Shown: piece after piece, positions 1-6,009 of the stretch
Layout of the letters: every line of letters begins with the position of its first letter
Numbering within the stretch: position 1 is the stretch's first letter
Source: Eubacterium sp. UBA3279
GTDB lineage: Bacteria; Bacillota; Clostridia; Lachnospirales; Lachnospiraceae
Direction: 5' to 3'
Assembly: GCA_002361775.1 (NCBI GenBank)
Contig: DETV01000005.1
Location: forward strand, 1-12,007
DNA: 12,007 nt
Notes under the pieces: generated by a model
Databases searched by the model: none
What the model was told of the DNA's origin: nothing
Seen by the model: only the letters and a program-made list of their open reading frames with translations
Position numbers and translations under genes: made by a program

Positions 1-1
1 G

Positions 2-58
2 CACCAGTTCATAAAAAATGGCGCATCACTTGAAGCTGTTTTGAAACTGGTAGGGTAG
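2..58 (+). pseudogene. Possible C-terminal fragment of a tyrosine recombinase/integrase
   Basis: The frame starting at base 2 reads HQFIKNGASLEAVLKLVG and then stops at TAG (56-58). This resembles the part of tyrosine recombinases around the H-x-F ... NGASLE-V-KLLGH segment, which lies just before the catalytic tyrosine. If so, the reading stops right where the conserved second histidine would come, so the catalytic tyrosine is missing and the fragment would be dead. Only 18 codons are visible because the window begins here. The match rests on family memory of the motif, so this is a suggestion rather than a firm call. Confidence 0.38.
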
Positions 59-138
59 TTTTGTGCAAATTTCAATATTTGCTCATTTATAGTTTACATT
101 TGAATATTCCAGAAAACAGTTATCCGAATACACTTTTT

Positions 139-1059
139 TTACTGGGTTTGGTATAAATTTTTCTGTGCTATTTTTATAAAATCTCTGGCATAGGAGGGCA
201 AATATGCACCTTTCCGATAAGCAATGGTAAGTGTGCTGAACATTCCTCCGTCGTCAACAGAAAAACAAGCCGGCGGATGATCAAATTTCATATTCTTCAC
301 ATAATTTTCCGGAATCAGACAAGCGCCCATCCCCTGATAAGCCAGAAGAGCACATGCCTGTGAGTTTCTGGTATGAAAAGGAACCGGCGGCGCTATTCCA
401 TATTTTTCAAATAATTCCAGGGCAATCCGTCCGGTTGTTTGATCTGGAAAATGAAGGATAAACGGTTCATTTTCCAAAAGTTTCAGGTCCATCCACGGAT
501 ATCTGCACCCTTCCCTTTCTTTCCCCCTGCAAGCCAGCGGATGATCCGGGGAAAGCATTAGTAAAATTTCCTCATTGGCAAGAACCTCATAAACCAGATT
601 CGGATGGGGATGAACTTCATTAAACACGGCAAAATCCAACTGATCATCCAAAAGCAGCCGCTCCTGGATCGCATATGCCTCTTCCAGAAAATTCACTTTC
701 ACCCCCGGATATTTTTCATGAAACACAGGAAGAATGCCAGGCACCATACAGGAGCTTCGCATCAGTGGAAACGCAATATTCAGTTCTCCCTCCCGGCATT
801 CCTGAAGATCCTGCAGTTCTTTTTCCCAATCCTGATTTATCTCCAGTATTTTTCTGGCATATTCCATATAACGCCTTCCCAGATAAGTGGGTGTATAACA
901 ATTCCCGCTTCTGCTGAATAATTTCCCATCCAGATCTCTTTCCAGCTTCTGCAGGTATTTGCTCAGTGTGGGCTGAGAAATATACAATTCCTGTGCAGCT
1001 CTCGTCAAGTTCCGATGTTTTGCTATGCACATGATATATTTCAATTCCTGTATATTCAT
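139..1059 (-). CDS. LysR-family transcriptional regulator
   Basis: This 306-residue protein has the normal LysR length. The N-terminal winged helix-turn-helix spans about residues 1-60, with the typical pattern NLTRAAQELYISQPTLSKYL at about 17-36. It is followed by a linker helix and a periplasmic-binding-protein-like effector domain (about 90-295; for example the GELNIAFPL start of strand 1). The start ATG (1057-1059) is preceded by AAGGAG (1066-1071) with 6-nt spacing. The gene is divergent from the purine permease-adenine deaminase pair, the usual LysR arrangement, so it probably controls that pair and its own expression in response to a purine or related ligand (inference). A 16-bp direct repeat in the divergent region is the best operator candidate. 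The ligand cannot be read from sequence. No clear terminator follows the stop codon. Confidence 0.93.
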   Translation of the reverse strand: MNIQELKYIMCIAKHRNLTRAAQELYISQPTLSKYLQKLERDLDGKLFSRSGNCYTPTYLGRRYMEYARKILEINQDWEKELQDLQECREGELNIAFPLMRSSCMVPGILPVFHEKYPGVKVNFLEEAYAIQERLLLDDQLDFAVFNEVHPHPNLVYEVLANEEILLMLSPDHPLACRGKEREGCRYPWMDLKLLENEPFILHFPDQTTGRIALELFEKYGIAPPVPFHTRNSQACALLAYQGMGACLIPENYVKNMKFDHPPACFSVDDGGMFSTLTIAYRKGAYLPSYARDFIKIAQKNLYQTQ

Positions 1060-1085
1060 CTCTTTCTCCTTCCCCGTTCTTCAAC

Positions 1086-1123
1086 TATGAACAAATGGAA
1101 TAATCCTTATGAACAAATAGAAT
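1086..1123. promoter_or_regulatory. 16-bp direct repeat, candidate LysR operator
   Basis: TATGAACAAATGGAAT (1086-1101) is repeated as TATGAACAAATAGAAT (1108-1123), with one mismatch in 16 bases. The start-to-start distance is 22 bp, about two helical turns, so both copies face the same side of the DNA. The second copy ends at the first base of the predicted -35 box (1123-1128). The position between a divergent LysR gene and its likely target operon fits an activator binding site (inference). A looser GTTC-N9-GAAC inverted pair (1076-1092) overlaps the first copy. Confidence 0.55.
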
Positions 1124-1152
1124 TAGACTTTTTTTCCTTACCATCATACAAT
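1123..1152 (+). promoter_or_regulatory. Predicted sigma-70 promoter of the purine permease operon
   Basis: TTAGAC (1123-1128) and TACAAT (1147-1152) are separated by 18 bases, a plausible but not optimal sigma-A promoter. It lies 45 bases before the permease start and just downstream of the direct-repeat operator candidate. The weak -35 would suit a promoter that needs an activator (inference). Confidence 0.45.
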
Positions 1153-1197
1153 GAATCCTATGAAGAATCAACTTTACAAATGAAAAGGAGATCAAAA

Positions 1198-2505
1198 ATG
1201 AAACAATTTTTTGAAAAACAATTTAAGTTGTCCCAATTCCACACAAATGTTAAGACGGAATTTATTGCGGGACTGACCACCTTTGTTACAATGGCATATG
1301 TTCTGGCAACTGTCCCAAACATCTTAGGCGGCGCCGGACTGGACAAGCACGTTATGCTCACCGTAATGGTAATGCTGATCATTCTCACAAGCTGTGCAAT
1401 GGCATTCTACACGAATCGTCCTTTCGCACTTGCTCCGGGTCTTGGAAGCGTTGGTATCGTAGCCTCCATGATCGCCAATGAAGGGATTTCGGCTCCGATT
1501 GCTGCAGGAGTAATCTTCTGGAGCGGTATTCTGTTCATCTTAATTTCTTTCCTTGGATTAAGAGAAGCTGTTGTACGCGTTATCCCCATCAGTCTGAAGC
1601 ATGCTGTCAGTGCAGGTATCGGTCTTTTTATCGCCCTTTTGGGAGCCAAAAGCTGCGGACTGATTGTTGCCAATGCAGACAAAAATACGCTGGCATTCGG
1701 TAAGCTGAATTCTGCATCTGTCCTTGTCTGTGTAATCGGATTTATTATTCTGCTTGTAATGAAAGTAAGAAATGTAGCGGGCGGAATGATCCTTACGATC
1801 CTTTTGACCACACTGATCGGCATTCCCTTTGGTGTAACAAAACTCCCGGAAAACATTATATCTCTTCCTGCGAATATCGGTACACAATTTATGAACATAG
1901 ATTTTCTGGGTGCTCTTGATTTCGCTTACATTCCATTTTTGATTGCTCTTTTTGTCCCTGACTTTTTCTCAACATTCGGGACTGTTCTCGGAGTAGGAGC
2001 AAAAGCAGGATATCTGGACAAAGATGGAAACCTGCCTGGTATAGACCGCTGCTTTAAAGTGGATGCTATTGCCACCAGTTTCGGCGCTCTGTTCGGAATG
2101 CCCAGTATGACCACCTACCTGGAATCCTCCGCCGGTGTGGAAGCAGGAGGGAAAACGGGACTTACCGTTGTGTTTACCAGCATTTGCTTTGCACTGGCAT
2201 TGTTTTTCGCTCCTGTCGCACTGATCATTCCTTCTGCTGCAACAGCACCGGTTCTTATTTACATCGGTATTAACATGTTAAGCAGCATGAAAAATATTGA
2301 CTACTCTGACATCACAGAATATATTCCGGCATTTGTCTGCGTTACCTTTACCATCTTTGCAAACAATATCGCAAATGGTATCTGTGCAGCGCTTCCGGTA
2401 TATCTGATTCTGAAAATTGCTTCCGGAAAGATCAAGAAAATCTCTCCGGTTATGTATGTACTTGTAGCTGTATGTATACTATATTTTTATAGTATCATTC
2501 GGTAA
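1198..2505 (+). CDS. NCS2 (AzgA/COG2252-type) purine permease, probably adenine
   Basis: The product is a 435-residue polytopic membrane protein of the nucleobase:cation symporter 2 family, AzgA/PbuG-like branch. The start is ATG 1198, preceded by AAGGAG (1185-1190) with 7-nt spacing; the open frame extends upstream from 1015, but that part overlaps the promoter region and has no ribosome binding site. Family hallmarks are the early TEFIAGLTTFVTMAYVL segment, FALAPGLG in the third helix region, the DFFSTFGTVLGVG segment in the middle, and SSAGVEAGGKTGLTVV afterwards. The LAPGLG segment differs from the LAPGMGLNA form of classical members, so substrate preference may be altered. The gene is 15 bp upstream of adenine deaminase, so adenine is the most likely cargo, with hypoxanthine or guanine possible (inference from context). 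Confidence 0.92.
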   Translation: MKQFFEKQFKLSQFHTNVKTEFIAGLTTFVTMAYVLATVPNILGGAGLDKHVMLTVMVMLIILTSCAMAFYTNRPFALAPGLGSVGIVASMIANEGISAPIAAGVIFWSGILFILISFLGLREAVVRVIPISLKHAVSAGIGLFIALLGAKSCGLIVANADKNTLAFGKLNSASVLVCVIGFIILLVMKVRNVAGGMILTILLTTLIGIPFGVTKLPENIISLPANIGTQFMNIDFLGALDFAYIPFLIALFVPDFFSTFGTVLGVGAKAGYLDKDGNLPGIDRCFKVDAIATSFGALFGMPSMTTYLESSAGVEAGGKTGLTVVFTSICFALALFFAPVALIIPSAATAPVLIYIGINMLSSMKNIDYSDITEYIPAFVCVTFTIFANNIANGICAALPVYLILKIASGKIKKISPVMYVLVAVCILYFYSIIR

Positions 2506-2520
2506 GGAAAGGCTCCTCCT

Positions 2521-4266
2521 ATGGAAAATGCTTCTTTATTAATTAAAAATGCTCTGGTATTTAACTCCTACCTGAAGCGATTCATTCCAAGCGATGTATA
2601 TGTGCGGAATAAAAAATTTTACTATATAGACAGAGAGCATTCTGACGGTATTCATCCGGAAAAGATCCTTGATGCCCAAGGTCTCTATATGCTGCCGGGA
2701 CTGGTGGATATTCATATGCATATTGAAAGCTCTATGATGACGCCCGGACCTTTCGGGCATTGTCTGGCAGGACACGGAGTGACTACCATTGTCTCAGAAC
2801 CTCACGAAATGGCAAATGTTAAGGGAATCCGCGGTATTCTGGAAATGATCCAGGCCGCGGATGAGTCTCCCATTGATATTTATTATGGTATCCCCAGCAG
2901 CGTTCCTTCTACCAGCCAAGCCCTGGAAACTACCGGAGGAATCATTGATTGTCAGGCAATGAAACATCTGTTGGCGGAAAAAGATATCATCTGCGTAGGT
3001 GAGATCATGAATTACCGTCAGATCATTCAGGAAAATTCACTGGAAATCACCAAATTCCTGGATTATCTGAAACAGGAATATCCCGGCTATGTGATTGAAG
3101 GACACTGTCCCTCACTGGTGGGACTGGATCTTGCCAGATTTCTTTATCTGGGAATTGACGCAGATCATACGGAACACACATTGGAAGAAGTCAGACAGCG
3201 AATCGAAAACGGCATGTTCATGGAACTGCAGGAGAAAATGCTGAAAAAAGAAATTCTGGACTATATTCGGGAAAACCAGCTTTATGAATACTGCGGATTT
3301 GTCACAGATGACACCATGGCAGATACACTCTATCAGGAAGGTCATCTGAACAAAATTGTAGAAAAAGCAATTGCCAAAGGTTTTCCTGTCGAACAGGCGA
3401 TTTACTGTGCCACCTATACTCCCAGCCGCCGGATGCACCTGTATGACAGAGGCGTAATCGCTCCCGGAAAACTGGCGGACTTTATGCTTGTAAAAGATCC
3501 GGCACACCTTACACCAGAATTTGTATACAAAAATGGACAGGAAATATTTCATCGTCAGAAACAGTTCTCTGTTGACAGACGGGATGTTTTTCCTCCTGAT
3601 TTTTACCAAAGCATCCGAATTGCTAACTTGACGGAGGAAGATTTCCGGATGCCTCTCTCACGTTTTGCAAAGAATGAAGACTTTATTTTATCTGCTCCTT
3701 CTCAGGTAACTGTTCGCGTCATCGAAGTACAGCCTGACTGTACTCAGACTCTGGAAAAGCATATGACCATGCCTGTCCGGGACGGCTATATTGACTGGAA
3801 AGGAAGCGGCTGCCTCTTAGCCATGGTATTGGAAAGATACGGTAAAAACGGGAATATCGGCTACGGTTTCCTTACAGGGGCATTTCTCAAGGAGGGAACC
3901 GCTGCCACCACCTATTTCCATGACCACCACAATTTATTTGTAGCAGGAGACAATGAGACAGATATGAAACTCGCCGTTTCAAGGATCCAGGAAATGCAGG
4001 GCGGATTTCTTACCATACAAAATGGTGAAATTCTCTCCGAGCTTCCTCTCCCTGTCTGCGGAATTCTTTCTGATAAATCGGTAGAGGAAATCGGAACCAA
4101 ATTATACAAAATACGGAAAAGTTTAATCCAACTTGGCTACCAACACTCCAATCCCATCATGTCACTGGGAACGCTTGGACTGCCTGTAAGTCCGGCACTG
4201 AAACTGACGGATAAAGGGTTGGTGGATGTAAAAAAAGGTGCTGTTGTGAATTTGATCGTGAAATAG
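2521..4266 (+). CDS. ade: Adenine deaminase (amidohydrolase superfamily)
   Basis: The 581-residue protein matches the usual size of Ade/AdeC (about 575-590). It hydrolyses adenine to hypoxanthine and ammonia in the cytoplasm. The N-terminal amidohydrolase barrel carries the metal-binding H-x-H in LVDIHMHIESS (H65, H67), SEPHEM (H95, E96), GEIMNY (E161), EGHCPSL (H195) and DADHTEH (about 215-219). The C-terminal adenine-deaminase domain has the typical GFLTGAFLKEGTAATTYFHD and HHNLFVAGDNETDM stretches. The AAGGAAAGG ribosome binding site (2504-2512) overlaps the stop codon of the permease, so translation is probably coupled. CCTCCT sits between the ribosome site and the ATG and could fold back on it. 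Together with the permease the gene forms an adenine uptake and salvage/nitrogen-release unit. A terminator follows at once. Confidence 0.96.
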   Translation: MENASLLIKNALVFNSYLKRFIPSDVYVRNKKFYYIDREHSDGIHPEKILDAQGLYMLPGLVDIHMHIESSMMTPGPFGHCLAGHGVTTIVSEPHEMANVKGIRGILEMIQAADESPIDIYYGIPSSVPSTSQALETTGGIIDCQAMKHLLAEKDIICVGEIMNYRQIIQENSLEITKFLDYLKQEYPGYVIEGHCPSLVGLDLARFLYLGIDADHTEHTLEEVRQRIENGMFMELQEKMLKKEILDYIRENQLYEYCGFVTDDTMADTLYQEGHLNKIVEKAIAKGFPVEQAIYCATYTPSRRMHLYDRGVIAPGKLADFMLVKDPAHLTPEFVYKNGQEIFHRQKQFSVDRRDVFPPDFYQSIRIANLTEEDFRMPLSRFAKNEDFILSAPSQVTVRVIEVQPDCTQTLEKHMTMPVRDGYIDWKGSGCLLAMVLERYGKNGNIGYGFLTGAFLKEGTAATTYFHDHHNLFVAGDNETDMKLAVSRIQEMQGGFLTIQNGEILSELPLPVCGILSDKSVEEIGTKLYKIRKSLIQLGYQHSNPIMSLGTLGLPVSPALKLTDKGLVDVKKGAVVNLIVK

Positions 4267-4308
4267 AAAAAAGAGAATCATAGCTTGCTTTATTCTCTCT
4301 TTTTTATT
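4267..4308 (+). terminator. Rho-independent terminator of the permease-ade operon
   Basis: Starting at the base after the ade stop codon, AAAAAAGAGAAT (4267-4278) can pair with ATTCTC (4292-4297) and the following T-rich run, with one bulged C at 4299. The right arm runs into CTTTTTTATTTT. The stem is A/T-rich at its base, so it may work in both directions. Confidence 0.7.
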
Positions 4309-4540
4309 TTTCACCTCCTCAGTCCTCTGAGACCATATCCTTCACCAATTTCTTATTTATTAAACACATACATTCTGAAAAATGCCAGCAGTCCATTTCA
4401 ACAGTTGTATTCCATTCCACATTGTAGTGGTCAAGCATTTTTGTAACACTTTGTTTGACAAATTCTTTTATTTTTACAGTAATTGATAAAATCCCAGGAA
4501 GTAAACTGGCAGCCCTGATCACAGTTATCACGAATTAGGT
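4309..4540. other. Intergenic stretch without a supportable gene
   Basis: This part of the 429-base gap between ade and the iron-sulphur membrane gene has no convincing gene. A 70-codon minus-strand frame (4319-4531) would begin with GTG, has no ribosome binding site and resembles no family I know. The plus strand holds a TTGACA (4455-4460) with only a weak AGTAAT 17 bases downstream. The stretch probably includes decayed DNA next to the transposase remnant that follows. Confidence 0.5.
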
Positions 4541-4641
4541 ATAATAGTGACAGAGGATATCAGTACGTGTCGGAAGCATTTCAAAAAGCAACCACAGGAA
4601 TGACAAAGAAAGCATATCCCTGGGATAGAATCGAAAGAATA
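4537..4641 (+). pseudogene. Decayed IS3-family transposase (OrfB integrase core) fragment
   Basis: The frame with codons starting at 4537 reads RYNSDRGYQYVSEAFQKATT and then GMTKKAYPWD. IS3-family OrfB proteins carry HSDRGxQYxS around the second catalytic aspartate, then a GM motif and a KGYPWDNACIESFH-like segment around the catalytic glutamate. Here the His before SDRG is Asn, the residues between GMTK and AYPWD are shortened, and after PWD the conserved NACIESF is lost (RIERIKI instead). The frame stays open only to 4722 and has no start codon. This is a small internal relic of an insertion sequence; no terminal inverted repeats were recognised. Confidence 0.72.
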
Positions 4642-4681
4642 AAAATTGAATACATTGGAGGAAAAACTTCTGTATATTTGT

Positions 4682-4720
4682 TCCGGACAACCTTATTATT
4701 CAGGTTGTCCGGAGTTTTTT
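4682..4720 (+). terminator. Perfect 12-bp hairpin with T-run, plus-strand terminator
   Basis: TCCGGACAACCT (4682-4693) pairs perfectly with AGGTTGTCCGGA (4702-4713) across an 8-base loop, followed by GTTTTTT. The T-run is on the plus strand, so the intrinsic-terminator polarity is rightward, opposing the gene that ends inside it. The last codons and stop of the minus-strand iron-sulphur gene lie within the loop and right arm. In the leftward direction the stem is followed by AACAAATAT, a poor U-tract. Confidence 0.75.
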
Positions 4721-5277
4721 AATTTACAGATTAATTGTGTCATGGTTCCCATAGGGCAATAGACGCACCAGCTTCGCGGTTTAAATAAAATCATGGTAAT
4801 AAGACCAAGAATGGTAGAAGTAAGCATTACGCTGTAAAATCCAAAAGCAAACTGCGCTACGCCGGGATGAAACAATGTTTCATGATATGCCCAGTGCCAG
4901 GGAACTTTAAAGGTCCACAAAAGAGTAACTATCTGGCGCAAGTTTTGAGCGCCGGAAAACACCAGGTAAGTATTCCAGAGCATTTGGAAAAACATGATGA
5001 AAAAGAAAATCAGGAAGCCATAACGAAACCATTTACTTTTCATCCACTTGGGAATATCTTTTTTTCGGGAGAGTCCAAACCGTCCGCCTAAAAGGCTGAA
5101 CAATTGTCCTCTTCCACAGTATCGGTTACAATATCCCTTTGTTCCCTGGGAAATAGAGATAATTAAAGGAATGAAGAAACAAAGGAGTCCCAACCAGGCA
5201 AAGAGAATATTGAAAAACCCCAATATCAAATATGTAAGAGAGAAAATCCAAAGATAATCATACCAGTGCTTTTTCAC
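4696..5277 (-). CDS. Membrane-bound 4Fe-4S protein, NapH/NosR-like four-cysteine type
   Basis: This 193-residue integral membrane protein has about four or five hydrophobic segments (roughly residues 9-43, 84-108, 115-130 and 140-167). Two cysteine pairs, CNRYCGRGQLF (C50, C54) and WCVYCPMGT (C171, C174), match the polyferredoxin-like membrane subunits of the NapH/NosR/YccM type (Fer4_5-like). It lacks the C-terminal ferredoxin domains that such proteins often carry; the adjacent upstream gene supplies them as a separate protein. The first pair is CGRG rather than the common CPRG. The start is GTG (5275-5277), sharing GTGA with the stop of the ferredoxin gene, so translation is coupled. It likely passes electrons between the membrane and a soluble partner. 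Donor and acceptor are unknown. Confidence 0.85.
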   Translation of the reverse strand: MKKHWYDYLWIFSLTYLILGFFNILFAWLGLLCFFIPLIISISQGTKGYCNRYCGRGQLFSLLGGRFGLSRKKDIPKWMKSKWFRYGFLIFFFIMFFQMLWNTYLVFSGAQNLRQIVTLLWTFKVPWHWAYHETLFHPGVAQFAFGFYSVMLTSTILGLITMILFKPRSWCVYCPMGTMTQLICKLKNSGQPE

Positions 5278-5486
5278 GATAACACCTCCTGAATTTCAAT
5301 TACAGATGCGGGACATTCCTTCGCACATTTGCCACAGCCCACACAGGTTTCCGGGCTAACTTTTGCCAGGATACCTTTCCAGATTTCAATTGCATTTTTA
5401 GGACAGACTTTGACACAACAGCCACAGGCAACACAGTCTTCTGTATGGACAAAAGCCTTTCGTCTTTTTTTGATTTTTTCGTTCAC
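5274..5486 (-). CDS. 2[4Fe-4S] ferredoxin
   Basis: This 70-residue protein contains two complete clostridial-type cluster motifs: C18-x2-C21-x2-C24-x3-C28-P and C48-x2-C51-x2-C54-x3-C58-P. An extra cysteine (C23) sits inside the first motif. A basic N-terminal extension (NEKIKKRRK) precedes the fold. The start is GTG 5484-5486 with AGGAGG (about 5491-5496) at good spacing. It overlaps the membrane iron-sulphur gene by 4 bp (GTGA), so the two probably form one electron-transfer unit, equivalent to a NapH/NosR-like protein split into soluble and membrane halves (inference). Confidence 0.93.
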   Translation of the reverse strand: MNEKIKKRRKAFVHTEDCVACGCCVKVCPKNAIEIWKGILAKVSPETCVGCGKCAKECPASVIEIQEVLS

Positions 5487-5523
5487 AGTAAACCTCCTGA
5501 TAAAAATATTTCCTGCTTTTATG

Positions 5524-5552
5524 ATTATAAAAGAAAGCTTTTCTTATCAGTA
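5524..5552 (-). promoter_or_regulatory. Predicted promoter of the ferredoxin operon with inverted repeat in the spacer
   Basis: On the minus strand TACTGA (5547-5552) and a perfect TATAAT (5524-5529) are 17 bases apart, 38 bases or more before the ferredoxin start. Between them lies the inverted repeat AAGAAA-GCT-TTTCTT (5531-5545), centred on an AAAGCTTT palindrome. A repressor bound there would block the polymerase, so this is a candidate operator. The -35 is weak. Confidence 0.45.
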
Positions 5553-5663
5553 TAGCAGAAAAAGAAAAAAGTTCTGTGATGGAGTTACATTTTAAGATGG
5601 TGGGGATATTTTTTTAAAGGTGATTCAAATTTATTTTTCATCTTTGATGATTTTCAAATTTTA

Positions 5664-5692
5664 TTGCTATATTTTTGGGGATTGCTTATAAT
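5664..5692 (+). promoter_or_regulatory. Predicted promoter of the MNT/HEPN pair
   Basis: TTGCTA (5664-5669) and a perfect TATAAT (5687-5692) are separated by 17 bases, a good sigma-A promoter. It ends 35 bases before the antitoxin ATG. Just upstream are two copies of TTCAAATTT (5624-5632 and 5653-5661) and a TCATC-TTT-GATGA hairpin or palindrome (5638-5650), possible sites for autoregulation. Confidence 0.6.
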
Positions 5693-5727
5693 TAGAAAAG
5701 AGATATTCATTGAGGGAGGATGATTCC

Positions 5728-6009
5728 ATGAATGTTATGCCAATTTCTGAAGTGATTCAAAGAGTTACAGGAATATGTAAAGAAAATGGAGTAAAGAAAC
5801 TATATTTGTTTGGCTCTTTTGCGACAGGAACAGCTACTCCGGAGAGTGATATAGATTTTGTTGTTTGGGGATGTGAAGATATTGGTAAGTTGGAAGATGC
5901 GTTGGAAGAAATTGATACGCTTCGAAAAATAGATATTTTTGATTATGACAACATTCACAACGAGTTTCTATTGGAGGATATTAAAAAATATGGAAAGCAA
6001 ATCTATTAA
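5728..6009 (+). CDS. MNT-domain nucleotidyltransferase, probable antitoxin of a HEPN-MNT pair
   Basis: The 93-residue protein carries the minimal nucleotidyltransferase signature G29-S30-x10-D41-x-D43 (GSFATGTATPESDIDF), with a likely third carboxylate at D69 in RKIDIFD. ATG 5728 was chosen because AGGGAGGA (5713-5720) lies 7 bases upstream; a TTG at 5710 would lengthen the frame but precedes the ribosome site. In characterised type VII systems the MNT protein neutralises the HEPN partner by adding AMP to a tyrosine. Here it lies directly upstream of, and overlaps by 20 bp, a HEPN gene of the HI0074 kind, as HI0073/HI0074 do. The antitoxin role is inferred from the pairing and the intact catalytic motif. 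Confidence 0.9.
   Translation: MNVMPISEVIQRVTGICKENGVKKLYLFGSFATGTATPESDIDFVVWGCEDIGKLEDALEEIDTLRKIDIFDYDNIHNEFLLEDIKKYGKQIY

Noticed and set aside
65..82. GCAAAT-N6-ATTTGC inverted repeat considered as a terminator of the LysR gene
   Set aside because: The stem is six bases, AT-rich, and has no adjacent T-run on the minus strand.
1060..1197. Possible purine riboswitch in the permease leader
   Set aside because: The distance from the predicted promoter to the start (about 40 bases) is too short for the roughly 65-base aptamer plus expression platform, and no three-way junction motif was seen.
1015..1197. N-terminal extension of the permease up to 1015
   Set aside because: The extra part covers the LysR start, operator repeat and promoter, lacks a ribosome site, and is not part of the family; AAGGAG with 7-base spacing supports 1198.
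4319..4531. A 70-codon minus-strand frame beside the ade terminator
   Set aside because: It would start with GTG without a ribosome binding site, resembles no known family, and shares its region with insertion-sequence debris.
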